A stretch of DNA of 64,000 nucleotides. Source: Bacillus mesophilus (GTDB lineage: Bacteria > Bacillota > Bacilli > Bacillales > SA4). The stretch spans positions 248,001 through 312,000 of the forward strand of contig NZ_JAAIWM010000005.1 of NCBI RefSeq assembly GCF_011008845.1, in the 5' to 3' direction. Below are positions 52,996 through 61,654 of this stretch, piece by piece; the stretch's first letter is position 1, and the number at the start of each line of letters is the position of its first letter. The notes under the pieces are model-generated. The model was given only the letters and a program-made list of their open reading frames with translations, did not search any database and was not told where the DNA came from. Position numbers and translations under genes: made by a program.

Positions 52996-54291
52996 ATGCG
53001 AGAAGCTCTTCATGTAATTGATAATGAGGTATATAGATTACCTTATTTAGCTGGTAAGGACGAAGTAGAAAATTATAAAAAGCTAGCTAAGAAAGAAATA
53101 TATAAATGCCCTTATTGTGAGGCAAAACTAATAGTTAAAAACGGTGATCAAAGGGGATTATATTTCTCCCACCAACATTCAGAAGCTTGTATGGAGTCTA
53201 GAGTAATAGAGAAAGCTGAGAAAAGGTATTCAAAACAAACAGAAAGAGAAACCAAACGTCATAGTGTAATAGTTGATATTATTCATGATGAACTAAAGGT
53301 TAAGTCTAAGATTAATAAAGGTTTGTATGTGAATAATGGATATAGAGAAAAAAGTGATTGGAAGGAGTATCCTGATATCTATGTTAAAAGCTTAGAAAAG
53401 GAGTATGCCATTTCTGTCATTACAAATGTAAATGCTCTAGATGATACAAGTTTAGCTCAGAAGGTAAAGGCCAGGCATAACTATTTTATTGATAAGGGAT
53501 TAGAACCTATATGGTTTGTTGAAAGAAATGAACAAGCTATAGAAAGAGAGAAAAATAGTATTATATTATGGCATGCTGAACTAACTATCTCGTCAAAAAC
53601 ACAAGAGGACATCGAATGGGAATCACTTATAGCTGCAGAAGTTAAAAATAATGGAATGTTCTTTAATCTTTTTAATTACCCCGGCTTCATTACCCATAGC
53701 AATATAGATGTTAACAGTTTGTATTATATTTTTGATAACGGCGGGAATGTAGTAGTAAAAGTCCAACGGGTTATTAAAGACAGAACTGATAAACCTTATA
53801 GAGCATTTTTAATAAATGAAGGGTACGAGATACCCTTTTCAGAAGCACTTGTTATAGAAGATGGATTTAAGTTAAGTAATAAAACTATTGAGAATGATAA
53901 TAGAATTAATTTCTTAGAAATATTGCAAACCAAAAGAAAATTACATGAGGAATATTTAAGAAACGAAGAAGAAAAAGAGAAGCGTAAATTTGAGGAAGCC
54001 GAAAGAGAGCGTAAACAAAAGAAAGAACTTCAGGAAATAAGATTAAAAGAATTGATCAATCAAAGAAAGAAAGAAAAAGTATCAACCGTTTTATCGTACA
54101 ATGATTTAAAGAGTCTTTTAAAAAAGAAAATTGGCTTAACACAAAAAGAGCAAATGGAGCTATGGACAAAATATATGTTAGGTAAAATTGGACCTAGTAA
54201 TTCAAAAGTAGTTTGGGAAATTGTAACGACTAATAATTGTGAAAACTTCAATGATTTAAAAGCTGTGCTGGATAACATCTACTTTAAGTAG
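52996..54291 (+). CDS. CoiA-like protein with N-terminal zinc finger
   Basis: 431 aa. CPYCEAKL and GLYFSHQHSEAC form a zinc finger like that of CoiA competence proteins. A nuclease-like domain follows with D in WKEYPDIYV, but the expected ExK-type strand reads EYAISVITN, so the active site may be lost. KARHNYFIDKGLEPIWFVE matches the next CoiA-like segment. The C-terminal third is a charged coiled coil (about 310-370) and a helical tail. GAGGTGAAG precedes the ATG. It is divergent from the nitrilase/SMC pair by about 180 bp. Confidence 0.72.
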   Translation: MREALHVIDNEVYRLPYLAGKDEVENYKKLAKKEIYKCPYCEAKLIVKNGDQRGLYFSHQHSEACMESRVIEKAEKRYSKQTERETKRHSVIVDIIHDELKVKSKINKGLYVNNGYREKSDWKEYPDIYVKSLEKEYAISVITNVNALDDTSLAQKVKARHNYFIDKGLEPIWFVERNEQAIEREKNSIILWHAELTISSKTQEDIEWESLIAAEVKNNGMFFNLFNYPGFITHSNIDVNSLYYIFDNGGNVVVKVQRVIKDRTDKPYRAFLINEGYEIPFSEALVIEDGFKLSNKTIENDNRINFLEILQTKRKLHEEYLRNEEEKEKRKFEEAERERKQKKELQEIRLKELINQRKKEKVSTVLSYNDLKSLLKKKIGLTQKEQMELWTKYMLGKIGPSNSKVVWEIVTTNNCENFNDLKAVLDNIYFK

Positions 54292-54313
54292 ATCTTTCCT
54301 AACCTCTAATAAT

Positions 54314-54345
54314 AAAAAGAATCGGAATTCACCGATTCTTTTTTC
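54314..54345 (+). terminator. Terminator of the CoiA-like gene
   Basis: AAGAATCGG pairs with CCGATTCTT around AATTCA, followed by TTTT. Confidence 0.8.
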
Positions 54346-54349
54346 AGCT

Positions 54350-54683
54350 GATAATCTAAATATAATTGTTGTTGCTCCAAGTTCAATATGTACTGAAAAC
54401 ATATTTAGTAATTGATGCTGAGTTAGAATTAAATAAGAATAGTGCACATTCTTTAGCTAAATATATGTAATCTAAATTTGTAAGATTTCTGCACAGTTTG
54501 GCTAAACATAGTCGGCATGGTACTAGAAATACGTATAGATTTGTTCCTGTAAAAGATTTCTCTAATAACTCTGATATTGATTGGTCAGCTCCAGTTCAAG
54601 AATTGGATAAGCAGCTGTATGAAAAATATGGGCTATCAGTTGAAGAAATCAACCATATAGAGAGAAAAATTAAAGCAATGTAA
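54350..54683 (+). pseudogene. Decayed C-terminus of a DNA methylase / restriction-modification enzyme
   Basis: Read over one frameshift (extra A near 54394) and one stop (TAA at 54468), the fragment reads IIVVAPSSICTE, then TYLVIDAELELNK, then SKFVRFLHSLAKHSRHGTR, FVPVKDFSNNSDIDW and LDKQLYEKYGLSVEEINHIE. This matches, from memory, the conserved C-terminal segment of Eco57I-like or related N6-adenine methylases of restriction systems. Everything upstream is missing. The last 61 codons form a clean ORF but are probably not a gene. Confidence 0.6.
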
Positions 54684-54689
54684 GTTTCG

Positions 54690-54723
54690 AAGGTAAAAGC
54701 ACGTCAATTTGACGTGCTTTTAT
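54690..54723. terminator. Bidirectional terminator
   Basis: AAAAGCACGTCAA pairs with TTGACGTGCTTTT. It lies between the methylase relic and the convergent recombinase. Confidence 0.82.
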
Positions 54724-54727
54724 TCTT

Positions 54728-56224
54728 CTATGACTTTACAATTCTATTAAGCTCTTCCAAATCAAAATGATAAATTACTTCCTTTATGCGTCGATCTTTT
54801 GGTTTTTCCTCTTCAGTTACATGAACTTCTTTAATGACAGAATGAAAAAATAACTTCTTTTCATCATCAGAGAGTGTATGGTAAAAGTCTTCAAAGTTTT
54901 TAATTGAAAATTCAATGATATCCATAATCGAGTCATTTTGTTTCAGCTCTATTTGCATAGTAATGTCGGCATGAATTGTTTTTATTTTAATTATTTCATT
55001 TTGCTTCCTTACTAATTGGGTTCTTATCATTTCTCTATCTAAGTTAAGTAATGGATCACTTGAGTGTTCCATAATTTTTAACATCTCTCTTTCTAACTTT
55101 TCAATCTGTTTTTTTAGATTACTAGCTTCATTCTCCAATGGATTTAGCTCATAATTTAAAATTGACTTAATTACAGAATAAACAACTGATGCAGAAACTT
55201 TATTCTTAAGTCGATGTAAAAAGTCCTGGAGTACATATTCCTCTGCGTACTCCTTCTTTACAAGATTGGATTTACATACACTACTACCACTACACTTATT
55301 TTTATTGCATTGATAATACTTGTTTTGGGGGTTACTGTTTCCTTGCACCATAATCCCTTTGCATTGAGGACATCTAAGTAAGCCAGAAAGAGGGTACGAC
55401 CCCGGATTTTTTTTCTGCGGTATAAAACTCCTTGCTTGCATAACAAATTTCACTTGATCCCACAGAGTTTGTTCAATAATTCGTGTATGTTGGCCTTTTG
55501 TATATTTACCCCGCCATTTAATATTTCCAATATAAATTTGATTCTGTAGGATTGTTTTAATCGCAGTAGTCGTCCATTCTTTTTTATGCTTGGTCTTAAC
55601 ACCTTGGATGTTCAGATTGCCTGCAATCTTTTTATATCCCCAATTTTCTGATACATACTTATCAAAAATATATTTAACAATCTTTGCTTCATCAGGAAGT
55701 ATTGAAAGCTTCTTATTAATAACTTCATATCCATAAATCTTTCCGCCAAGAAAATCCCCATCTTCAGCTTTTTTTTCCATTCCAGAGTTAGTTCGAAAAG
55801 AAATAAATTCCCTCTCCAGTTCAGCAACTAATGACAATACATGAACAAGTATTTTAGCTGTAGGATCTTCAGTATTAATGCTGTCTGCTATGCAAATAAT
55901 GTGTTTATCAATTGCATTTAGTTGTTTCATAAAATACAACGTATCTAAGGGATCACGAGAGAGCCTATCTTGCTTATAGACAATAATATAGTCTATATCC
56001 TCTTCTTCTTTTACTACTCTGTTATACATCTCAATAAAACCGTCGCGCCCTTTGAATGAACTACCTGATTTTAAGTCATCTACGTAAACATCAACCAGTT
56101 CTATATCATTCATTTCACAATATTTAATTATTTCATCTTCTTGTTTTTCCAATGACGTGTTACCAAAGTCCTTTTCTGATCTTGGACTTCTTCTTTTGTA
56201 ACCAAAAGCTCTTTTTTTCTTCAT
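54728..56224 (-). CDS. Large serine recombinase 1
   Basis: 498 aa. The resolvase domain (about 1-150) has the catalytic Ser in GYKRRSPRSEK and IIVYKQDRLSRDPLDTL. A recombinase domain (about 165-290: IYGYEVINKKLSILPDEA, NQIYIGNIKWRGKY) follows, then a zinc ribbon (LLRCPQCKGIM, YQCNKNKCSG) and a coiled coil. Such enzymes integrate and excise mobile elements at att sites. The ATG overlaps the end of the truncated copy upstream. It is likely an element integrase. Confidence 0.88.
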   Translation of the reverse strand: MKKKRAFGYKRRSPRSEKDFGNTSLEKQEDEIIKYCEMNDIELVDVYVDDLKSGSSFKGRDGFIEMYNRVVKEEEDIDYIIVYKQDRLSRDPLDTLYFMKQLNAIDKHIICIADSINTEDPTAKILVHVLSLVAELEREFISFRTNSGMEKKAEDGDFLGGKIYGYEVINKKLSILPDEAKIVKYIFDKYVSENWGYKKIAGNLNIQGVKTKHKKEWTTTAIKTILQNQIYIGNIKWRGKYTKGQHTRIIEQTLWDQVKFVMQARSFIPQKKNPGSYPLSGLLRCPQCKGIMVQGNSNPQNKYYQCNKNKCSGSSVCKSNLVKKEYAEEYVLQDFLHRLKNKVSASVVYSVIKSILNYELNPLENEASNLKKQIEKLEREMLKIMEHSSDPLLNLDREMIRTQLVRKQNEIIKIKTIHADITMQIELKQNDSIMDIIEFSIKNFEDFYHTLSDDEKKLFFHSVIKEVHVTEEEKPKDRRIKEVIYHFDLEELNRIVKS

Positions 56225-56310
56225 TATATTGATTCCTCACTTCTACTTCTAAGATTAATTTCTAATTGGTGCGAATGTTGATTATTAATCCGAAAAGTAG
56301 TGTAAAAAAT
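56045..56310. repeat. Tandem duplication, unit 1 (5' end of recombinase 1)
   Basis: About 266 bp, spanning from codon 58 back through the start of recombinase 1 and the end of the preceding small ORF. It is repeated with roughly 10-15% divergence in the next unit. Matching landmarks are GCGCCCTTTGAATGAACTACC (unit 1) and CCGCCCTTTTAATGAATTACC (unit 2). Confidence 0.8.
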
Positions 56311-56490
56311 CCGCCCTTTTAATGAATTACCTGATTTTAAGTCGTTAACGTAAACAACAACCAGTTCTATACCATTCATTTCACAATACTTAATTATCTC
56401 ATCCTCTTGTTTTTCCAAAGAAGTGTTTCCAAAGTCCTTTTCTGATTTTGGAATTCTTCTTCTGTAACCAACAGCTCTCTTTTTCTTCAT
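56224..56490 (-). pseudogene. Truncated, duplicated N-terminus of serine recombinase
   Basis: 88 codons. The first 60 residues are nearly those of recombinase 1 (RSEKDFG / KSEKDFGNTSLEKQEDEII), but the catalytic Ser is changed to Ile (RRIPKSEK versus RRSPRSEK). The frame then runs into a copy of the small ORF upstream, ending HSHQLEINLRSRSEES. It arose by tandem duplication and has lost function. Confidence 0.78.
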
Positions 56491-56579
56491 TAATTGGATT
56501 CCTCACTTTTACTTCTAAGATTAATTTCTAGCTGGTGCGAATGTTTAATTATTAAATCCGAAAAGTAGTGTAAAAAATC
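56311..56579. repeat. Tandem duplication, unit 2
   Basis: Second unit of the duplication described at 56045-56310. It contains the truncated recombinase start and the 3' end of the small ORF at 56490-56666. Confidence 0.8.
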
Positions 56580-56666
56580 AGAGGCTTTGATCTTTTCTAT
56601 GTCGCCTTTTCCTACCAAAGTTGCTTTATAATACTGATTGTAATCAACTTGCATGTTTTTCTTCAT
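56490..56666 (-). CDS. Small hypothetical protein upstream of recombinase 1
   Basis: 58 aa from the ATG at 56666, with GAGGTG 6 bases upstream. Begins MKKNMQVDYNQYYKATLVG and ends NLRSKSEESN. It is overlapped at its end by the truncated recombinase. It was probably the original leader gene of the recombinase, perhaps a directionality factor, but nothing in the sequence proves this. Confidence 0.55.
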   Translation of the reverse strand: MKKNMQVDYNQYYKATLVGKGDIEKIKASDFLHYFSDLIIKHSHQLEINLRSKSEESN

Positions 56667-56763
56667 TATTAACACCTCTATCAGTAATTTGTTATGTTCT
56701 TGGTTGTTGATATAGATTTCAAATCGTTTTAACAGTAATGAATGATCACGCTTTAGCAAAATA

Positions 56764-56830
56764 AAAAAGCACCACTAACAACCGTTGAAGAAAAGGAGTT
56801 CCTTCAACTGGTTTGATAGCAGTGCTTCTG
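56764..56830 (-). terminator. Terminator after the broken serine recombinase
   Basis: On the minus strand AAGCACTGCTATCAAACC pairs imperfectly with GGTTGTTAGTGGTGCTT through a CAGTTGAAG/CTTCAACGG inner stem, followed by TTTTTTA. Confidence 0.75.
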
Positions 56831-56861
56831 CTTGTTCATATAATATTTTTTTCTAAAAACC

Positions 56862-57273
56862 TTATGCTAGGAAGTATGACAAGTTGCCTGTTTTCATTGT
56901 GATTCGTTTGTTAGTAGTCTCTAGATAGATCTTAATTCTGTATACTTCAGCTCCATCAAGAACAATTACCTTCGCATTATGCTTTTCGATTAGTGAACCA
57001 AAAGACATAATTTGATTTACATCACGACTAATTCTAATAAGAGAGTCAACCATAACAACTTTAACTAGTCCGACTTCTATTAATTGAATTAACCTTCGTA
57101 AACGCACGTTCATCAAATGGAGTAGCTCCCGATGATTGGGCATATTCTTTGATGCTTATTGACATTAAATTTTGCTCAGCATACACTTCACATTTTGATC
57201 TTTGTGAATCTAAGGATTCTTCGGATTTATTTGCTGAGCGAATATATGAGACACTTTTGATTTTACCATTCAT
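56862..57273 (-). pseudogene. Frameshifted serine recombinase catalytic domain
   Basis: From the ATG at 57273 (GAAGGGGAT upstream), VSYIRSANKSEESLDSQR is a resolvase start with the catalytic Ser. At ERAFTK the frame breaks, and RLRRLIQLIEVGLVKVVMVD, SLIRISRDVNQI continue in another frame to 56862. Rejoined, it would be a protein of about 135 aa with only the catalytic domain. It is a remnant or an error-disrupted gene. Confidence 0.7.
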
Positions 57274-57483
57274 TGTATTTTTATCCCCTTCAAAAATATT
57301 CTGTGTGTATATATTAGGATTATCTTTCTTTAGAACCTTTAACAAGACTATCAGCTGCAGCTTATCGGAATTTTAACTTTTAGAATAAAAGTTCATCTAC
57401 TACACTACCTAATTTTATGTGAATCTAGCCTTAACAAAACTAAGAATTATTTCAAACCAACTCTAACGGTAATGTTATGGATT

Positions 57484-57783
57484 TTATAATCCTTCTATTA
57501 GATCAAGTCTCTTCATATACTTGTCTTCTTCATCTAGAACAGATTCGATAATCGTTTTAGGTATGTTTGTTCTATTATTGATAAAATCTATTAATTCATC
57601 CATATAAACAACATTAGTCTCTCCTAGTTCATCCGAAGAACTAGACTCATCCTCTACTAATCCTAATGCGGAATAGTAATCGAATTCACTATCAAATATC
57701 TGATTTATAATATCGATTGATATCCCTAGTTCCCTAGAGACATACTTAGTTAAGTACTCCATATCAATTACTTTCTCTTCCAT
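57484..57783 (-). CDS. Small acidic protein with two internal repeats
   Basis: 99 aa. Two units of about 36 residues align: MEYLTKYVSRELGISIDII followed by FDYYSALGLVE, and MDELIDFINNRTNIPKTII followed by DKYMKRLDLIE, joined by a Ser/Asp linker. Each looks like a small helical HTH-like unit. AGAGGTTC lies upstream of the ATG. It may be a regulator of the element. Function is unknown. Confidence 0.65.
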   Translation of the reverse strand: MEEKVIDMEYLTKYVSRELGISIDIINQIFDSEFDYYSALGLVEDESSSSDELGETNVVYMDELIDFINNRTNIPKTIIESVLDEEDKYMKRLDLIEGL

Positions 57784-58323
57784 AAAAAGAACCTCTCTTT
57801 AATTATAGTAAGTTTAAAAGGTGTTATCATTATTCGTATTTTTGTTAGAAAAATTATATAAAGCGGTAACGATATTACAAAAAAGATTTGTCCCTTTGAT
57901 GCTCTTTCCTAATATAACGTTGCATCCACCTTTATCTATTCAACATACGAATAAACTTTTAAAGGTTAGCTTTAGCTTAGGCATCTTTTGTTGAACATTG
58001 ACCAAACTTCTCTTTTTATTTTTTAGTTTCAGTAAGTGTTCCTGAATTCGACTATGAACATTGAAACGTTTTGATAAAACATTATACATTTACGTTCCTC
58101 CCTATTCCTTATGATAAATGGGTCTTTTTCTAATGGCGAACATAAGCGAAAATAAATTTTAAAATATTTTTCAATTACGTTTAAACTTTCGGTTTTATGA
58201 CCATAAAGAAAATATATCAATCGATTTTTCAACCAGAAAAGTATACCTTTGTGGTTATTTCACCGATAATCCCACTCCAAAATCCATTGATATCAAGGGA
58301 TTTTGGAGATAGGACATTTTTGT
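57784..58323. other. 540-bp gene-free region downstream of recombinase 3
   Basis: It holds the 11-bp inverted repeat at 58275-58308. A minus-strand frame at 58029-58232 has no ribosome binding site and no domain, and I do not accept it. Nothing else is seen. Confidence 0.4.
58275..58308. repeat. Inverted repeat, possible recombination site
   Basis: CTCCAAAATCC (58275-58285) and GGATTTTGGAG (58298-58308) flank TTGATATCAA, itself a palindrome. No T run follows on either strand, so it is not a typical terminator. It lies 16 bp from the stop codon of recombinase 3. The dyad is consistent with a serine recombinase att core but is unproven. Confidence 0.5.
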
Positions 58324-59889
58324 TTATTTTTTCACTTTTAGGTCTTTCGGTTTTTCAGGCAGTTGCTTCATTAATTCTTCGGTTATTTGGCCAGTAGATG
58401 TTTCAATCTCAACGAAGGGGTTCAGCCTATAATTAATAGAGAGCATGAAGTCATTATCTTTGCTATAAGTTAACTTAATCTTATCAATGAATGTTAAGCA
58501 CAATGTTCTTAATTCGTTATTTAGTAATGAGGAGATATCAGCTTTTTTGAAATGAGAATATACCTCAAGCAAAGCCATGTCGTTGTTTAGTAATTCAATC
58601 TTTTCAATTGCTTGATTAATTTTAAGCTTTTCCTTCTTTATTAGTTCTTTAGAGCTTTTGAAGATAGTTTCAATATCTTCTTGTTCTTCTTGTTGACTTA
58701 TCATTCGCTTATTAAAGAGAATTCGCTCTTCAGTTTGTTCTACTGATTTTTTCCAAGCTTTTAATGTTTTCATCCAACCTGTTAGGGCAGACTTACTTTC
58801 TTCTATCATTTGGTGCAGATTTGATGTCCATTTCTTTGACAAATCAGATTTAACTTCTTTATGAATGTCATCGACTTTAACATTAACTTTACAGTTTTCG
58901 CACCGATACACTTGATATTTCCCTTCTTTTCCTTTTGGTGAATTGTCCTTTGTCTTGAACGCTGTGTTACATTTGCCGCAATACAAAAGGTTTCTAAGGA
59001 AAAATGGTGTTTCTAGTTTACCGTATCTTTTCTTATAGCTTTTAACTTGTGTAACAACTGAAAACATTACAGGAGAAATTATTGGATCATGTACATCTTT
59101 AAATGGCTCCAGATCTTCACTTTTCATTTCACACAGGGATGATTTTGATTGCTTTACAGACCAACTAAGGTGACCTGCATACACAATATTCTTTAGGATG
59201 TAATCAACAGTACTGCTATGCCATTGGCTTATATGCTTTGTTTTAACTTTTTCATCATTTAAAATATCTTTAATTTTTTCATTTGAATAGCCCCAAGATG
59301 CCATGTCAAATATCCTAGTAACAATCGGGGAATCTTCATTCGGTATTAATAAACCTTCGACTAAATCATATCCAACAGGTGTTCTTGTACCTGGACGACT
59401 AGGTTTATCAGAATCATTATTTGCGAGAATACTAAGTTGTGCATCTTTGGCTCGTTTAGATTTAATACTCGATTCTTCATTTGCAAAAACCAATTTGGCT
59501 TGGACTAAAGGATCGTTTGGATCCCACTCACCACTGGCTGATTCTGAACTAAAGAATTTCACATGTGGATATTGCTCTTTAATAGGAAGATATATATCCC
59601 GCTGAAAGTCATGAATTCTGCGAGTTATACGAGATTCATCATAAAAAAATATTGCTTCAACATCTTTTGCATCATTTAGAAGTAACTGCATTTTTTTCCG
59701 TTTAGATGCTCTCTTTCTGAAGCCACTTACTGCTTCATCAAATCTCCATAAGATTATTTCATAACCTTCTTGTCTGGCCTTCTCAGAAATCATTCTTTTT
59801 TGAATCTCTTCTGAGTGATTCTCTTTTTGTCTATTGTCTGAAATGCGTAAGTAACCTACAGCTGGTCGAAGTGTTGTCACTTTAAACAA
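58324..59889 (-). CDS. Large serine recombinase 3
   Basis: 521 aa. The catalytic domain has AVGYLRISDNRQKENH (Ser in the LRIS motif) and FFYDESRITRRIHDF. A recombinase domain (RTPVGYDLVEGLLIPNEDS, VYAGHLSW) and zinc ribbon (LLYCGKCNTAF, YRCENCK) follow, with a coiled coil from about 380. It overlaps recombinase 2 by 8 bp, so the two are coexpressed, like paired recombinases of cassette elements. Confidence 0.87.
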   Translation of the reverse strand: MFKVTTLRPAVGYLRISDNRQKENHSEEIQKRMISEKARQEGYEIILWRFDEAVSGFRKRASKRKKMQLLLNDAKDVEAIFFYDESRITRRIHDFQRDIYLPIKEQYPHVKFFSSESASGEWDPNDPLVQAKLVFANEESSIKSKRAKDAQLSILANNDSDKPSRPGTRTPVGYDLVEGLLIPNEDSPIVTRIFDMASWGYSNEKIKDILNDEKVKTKHISQWHSSTVDYILKNIVYAGHLSWSVKQSKSSLCEMKSEDLEPFKDVHDPIISPVMFSVVTQVKSYKKRYGKLETPFFLRNLLYCGKCNTAFKTKDNSPKGKEGKYQVYRCENCKVNVKVDDIHKEVKSDLSKKWTSNLHQMIEESKSALTGWMKTLKAWKKSVEQTEERILFNKRMISQQEEQEDIETIFKSSKELIKKEKLKINQAIEKIELLNNDMALLEVYSHFKKADISSLLNNELRTLCLTFIDKIKLTYSKDNDFMLSINYRLNPFVEIETSTGQITEELMKQLPEKPKDLKVKK

Positions 59890-61252
59890 CTCCTTTCTCT
59901 TTAATTAGAGAGTATAGATCTATTTCAAAATAATCTTGATGAACCTTAACATTCTTAATTAGGAGCTCTATTAAAACTTCCAGTTCAGATTTTGTTAGAT
60001 TATCGAGAGAAGGTTGTACTATTTGGGATATTGTTTTTAGTTCATTTTTCAATGATTGTACCGAAGTGATTTCATGATTAATTTCATCTATCTCAGTATT
60101 TGTTCTTTGAATTTCCATCTTCAATTTCTCGTACATAGTGTGAAAATTACTGGCTAACAACAACATTGATTTGTTAAGTAGCTGTTCTTTATGTTGTTTC
60201 TGATAAGTCAGATTATCTATTACACCGCGGAGATGCATTTTGAAAATAGACTCATATTCTTTTAAAACAAATTGCTCTGTTTCTTTCAGAATTGTTTCTT
60301 CAATAATCCTATTAAATTCATCCAATTCGACTACTACCTTCTTATGTCGGAAGCTGCATACAAAATAAGAAGGTTTGTCCAGCACTTTTTTGAACACCAT
60401 GTTCTTATTGCAAACTCCGCAAATAGGGTTAAGTATCATCTTATCTCTTGCCCGTATGACTGTCTCATTGTATTCTTTAATAAATTTATTAAGAATAGCT
60501 TGGACCTCTTCAAACATTTCCAGCGAAATAATTTCATCAACATGATGGAGTTCATCATAACCATAATCAGTGAGGCAATACCCTGCGTAAAATGGCCTTT
60601 GTAAGATTTTCATTACTTTTCTATGACCATTTAACTCTTTCCCATACTTCGTCAGAACACTTACAAACTCTTCCTTTGTTTGAACCTGGCTAAATTCCTT
60701 GAATAATGATCTGATAATAATACTTCGGTTATTATCTAAAGAGAAACGTACTTTTGTACTACCATTCTCTAATAATTCTTCAATGCGTTCGAAACCAATT
60801 ATTTTTCCTGGATAACGCTTAGTCGCATCAGAAGTACGTCTTCCGATGTTTTTACCTTCCTGCTGACTAAATATCCCGTAGAAATTCTCAATACTGGAAT
60901 TTTTGATAAACGGTATTTCATTTGTAGCAGTATAGATGACTTCAACTCCATAGAAATTGACAACTTCATTGAATTCTGAGGCTTCATAAAAATCTCGTTG
61001 TACTCTATCACGAGCGTAAATAATGACTAAAGCTACTCTACCTTCTTTTATTAACTTTAGTAGTTTTTTATAAGCCGGACGATTATTTGCATCGTTTTTT
61101 GTTGCAGAAACATTGAAATCTTCTAGAAAAAGTACTTCATCCTCATTTATGCCTCTCGCCTTTAATACTTTTTTTGCGGCATCACGTTGTTCACGTAAAT
61201 TTTGTGAGCTGGAACTGACCCGCGTATAAACGACAACCAACTTTTTTTGCAA
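59882..61252 (-). CDS. Large serine recombinase 2
   Basis: 456 aa. The catalytic Ser lies in VVYTRVSSSSQNLREQ, with LVIIYARDRVQRDFYE as the second block. The recombinase domain has PFYAGYCLTDYGYDE and a reduced zinc ribbon (NPICGVCNKNM, YFVCSF). A coiled coil follows. The start is TTG, with GGAGGT 8 bases upstream inside the end of the preceding small ORF. It is transcribed with that ORF and recombinase 3. Confidence 0.86.
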   Translation of the reverse strand: MQKKLVVVYTRVSSSSQNLREQRDAAKKVLKARGINEDEVLFLEDFNVSATKNDANNRPAYKKLLKLIKEGRVALVIIYARDRVQRDFYEASEFNEVVNFYGVEVIYTATNEIPFIKNSSIENFYGIFSQQEGKNIGRRTSDATKRYPGKIIGFERIEELLENGSTKVRFSLDNNRSIIIRSLFKEFSQVQTKEEFVSVLTKYGKELNGHRKVMKILQRPFYAGYCLTDYGYDELHHVDEIISLEMFEEVQAILNKFIKEYNETVIRARDKMILNPICGVCNKNMVFKKVLDKPSYFVCSFRHKKVVVELDEFNRIIEETILKETEQFVLKEYESIFKMHLRGVIDNLTYQKQHKEQLLNKSMLLLASNFHTMYEKLKMEIQRTNTEIDEINHEITSVQSLKNELKTISQIVQPSLDNLTKSELEVLIELLIKNVKVHQDYFEIDLYSLIKEKGVV

Positions 61253-61254
61253 AA

Positions 61255-61434
61255 TTAGTTACCTCCTTTGTATCTGAACCTTTGATCTGCTGAGTGAAGG
61301 AGCTTTGCCTTAACAGAGCAATCAATGTCTAATTCATTGATTAACAGTTTGGTAATTAGTTTTTGCACCCAAACAGCAGATTCTACTGGTAGGTCCTGTG
61401 AATAAGTAATTTTAGATATCCTTGATCTTGACAA
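61255..61434 (-). CDS. Small protein ahead of recombinase 2
   Basis: 59 aa starting at TTG (61434) with GGAGGAG upstream. Begins MSRSRISKITYSQDLPVES and ends HSADQRFRYKGGN. The recombinase 2 ribosome binding site is formed by its last codons, so translation is coupled. There is no known domain. It is a candidate accessory or directionality factor. Confidence 0.62.
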   Translation of the reverse strand: MSRSRISKITYSQDLPVESAVWVQKLITKLLINELDIDCSVKAKLLHSADQRFRYKGGN

Positions 61435-61489
61435 GTAATCATCTCCTCCAAGTATGTGATATAAACATACTAGACAGGAGATGTAAGAT

Positions 61490-61654
61490 TTATACTCCCT
61501 TTGCCTCCATGTTGTCTTTTGAGTCCTGTTCCATAAAGTCTAGTTTTAATTGAAAAGCTAGCTGTGACTGTGTATCCTTTTGGCTCACTCTTGGAACAAC
61601 AATCTTCTTTGGGCTTGATCCTGGGAAGTCATATTTCTCAAAAGCCTTATTCAC
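61490..61654 (-). CDS. Small protein, first gene of the recombinase 2/3 operon
   Basis: 54 aa starting at GTG (61654) with AAAAGGAGG upstream. Begins MNKAFEKYDFPGSSPKKIV and ends KDNMEAKGV. It is polar, without a recognised domain. It lies 55 bp before the next small ORF. Confidence 0.62.
   Translation of the reverse strand: MNKAFEKYDFPGSSPKKIVVPRVSQKDTQSQLAFQLKLDFMEQDSKDNMEAKGV

Noticed and set aside
58029..58232. Minus-strand 67-codon frame
   Set aside because: No ribosome binding site, no domain, unusual composition, lies in a gene-free stretch.
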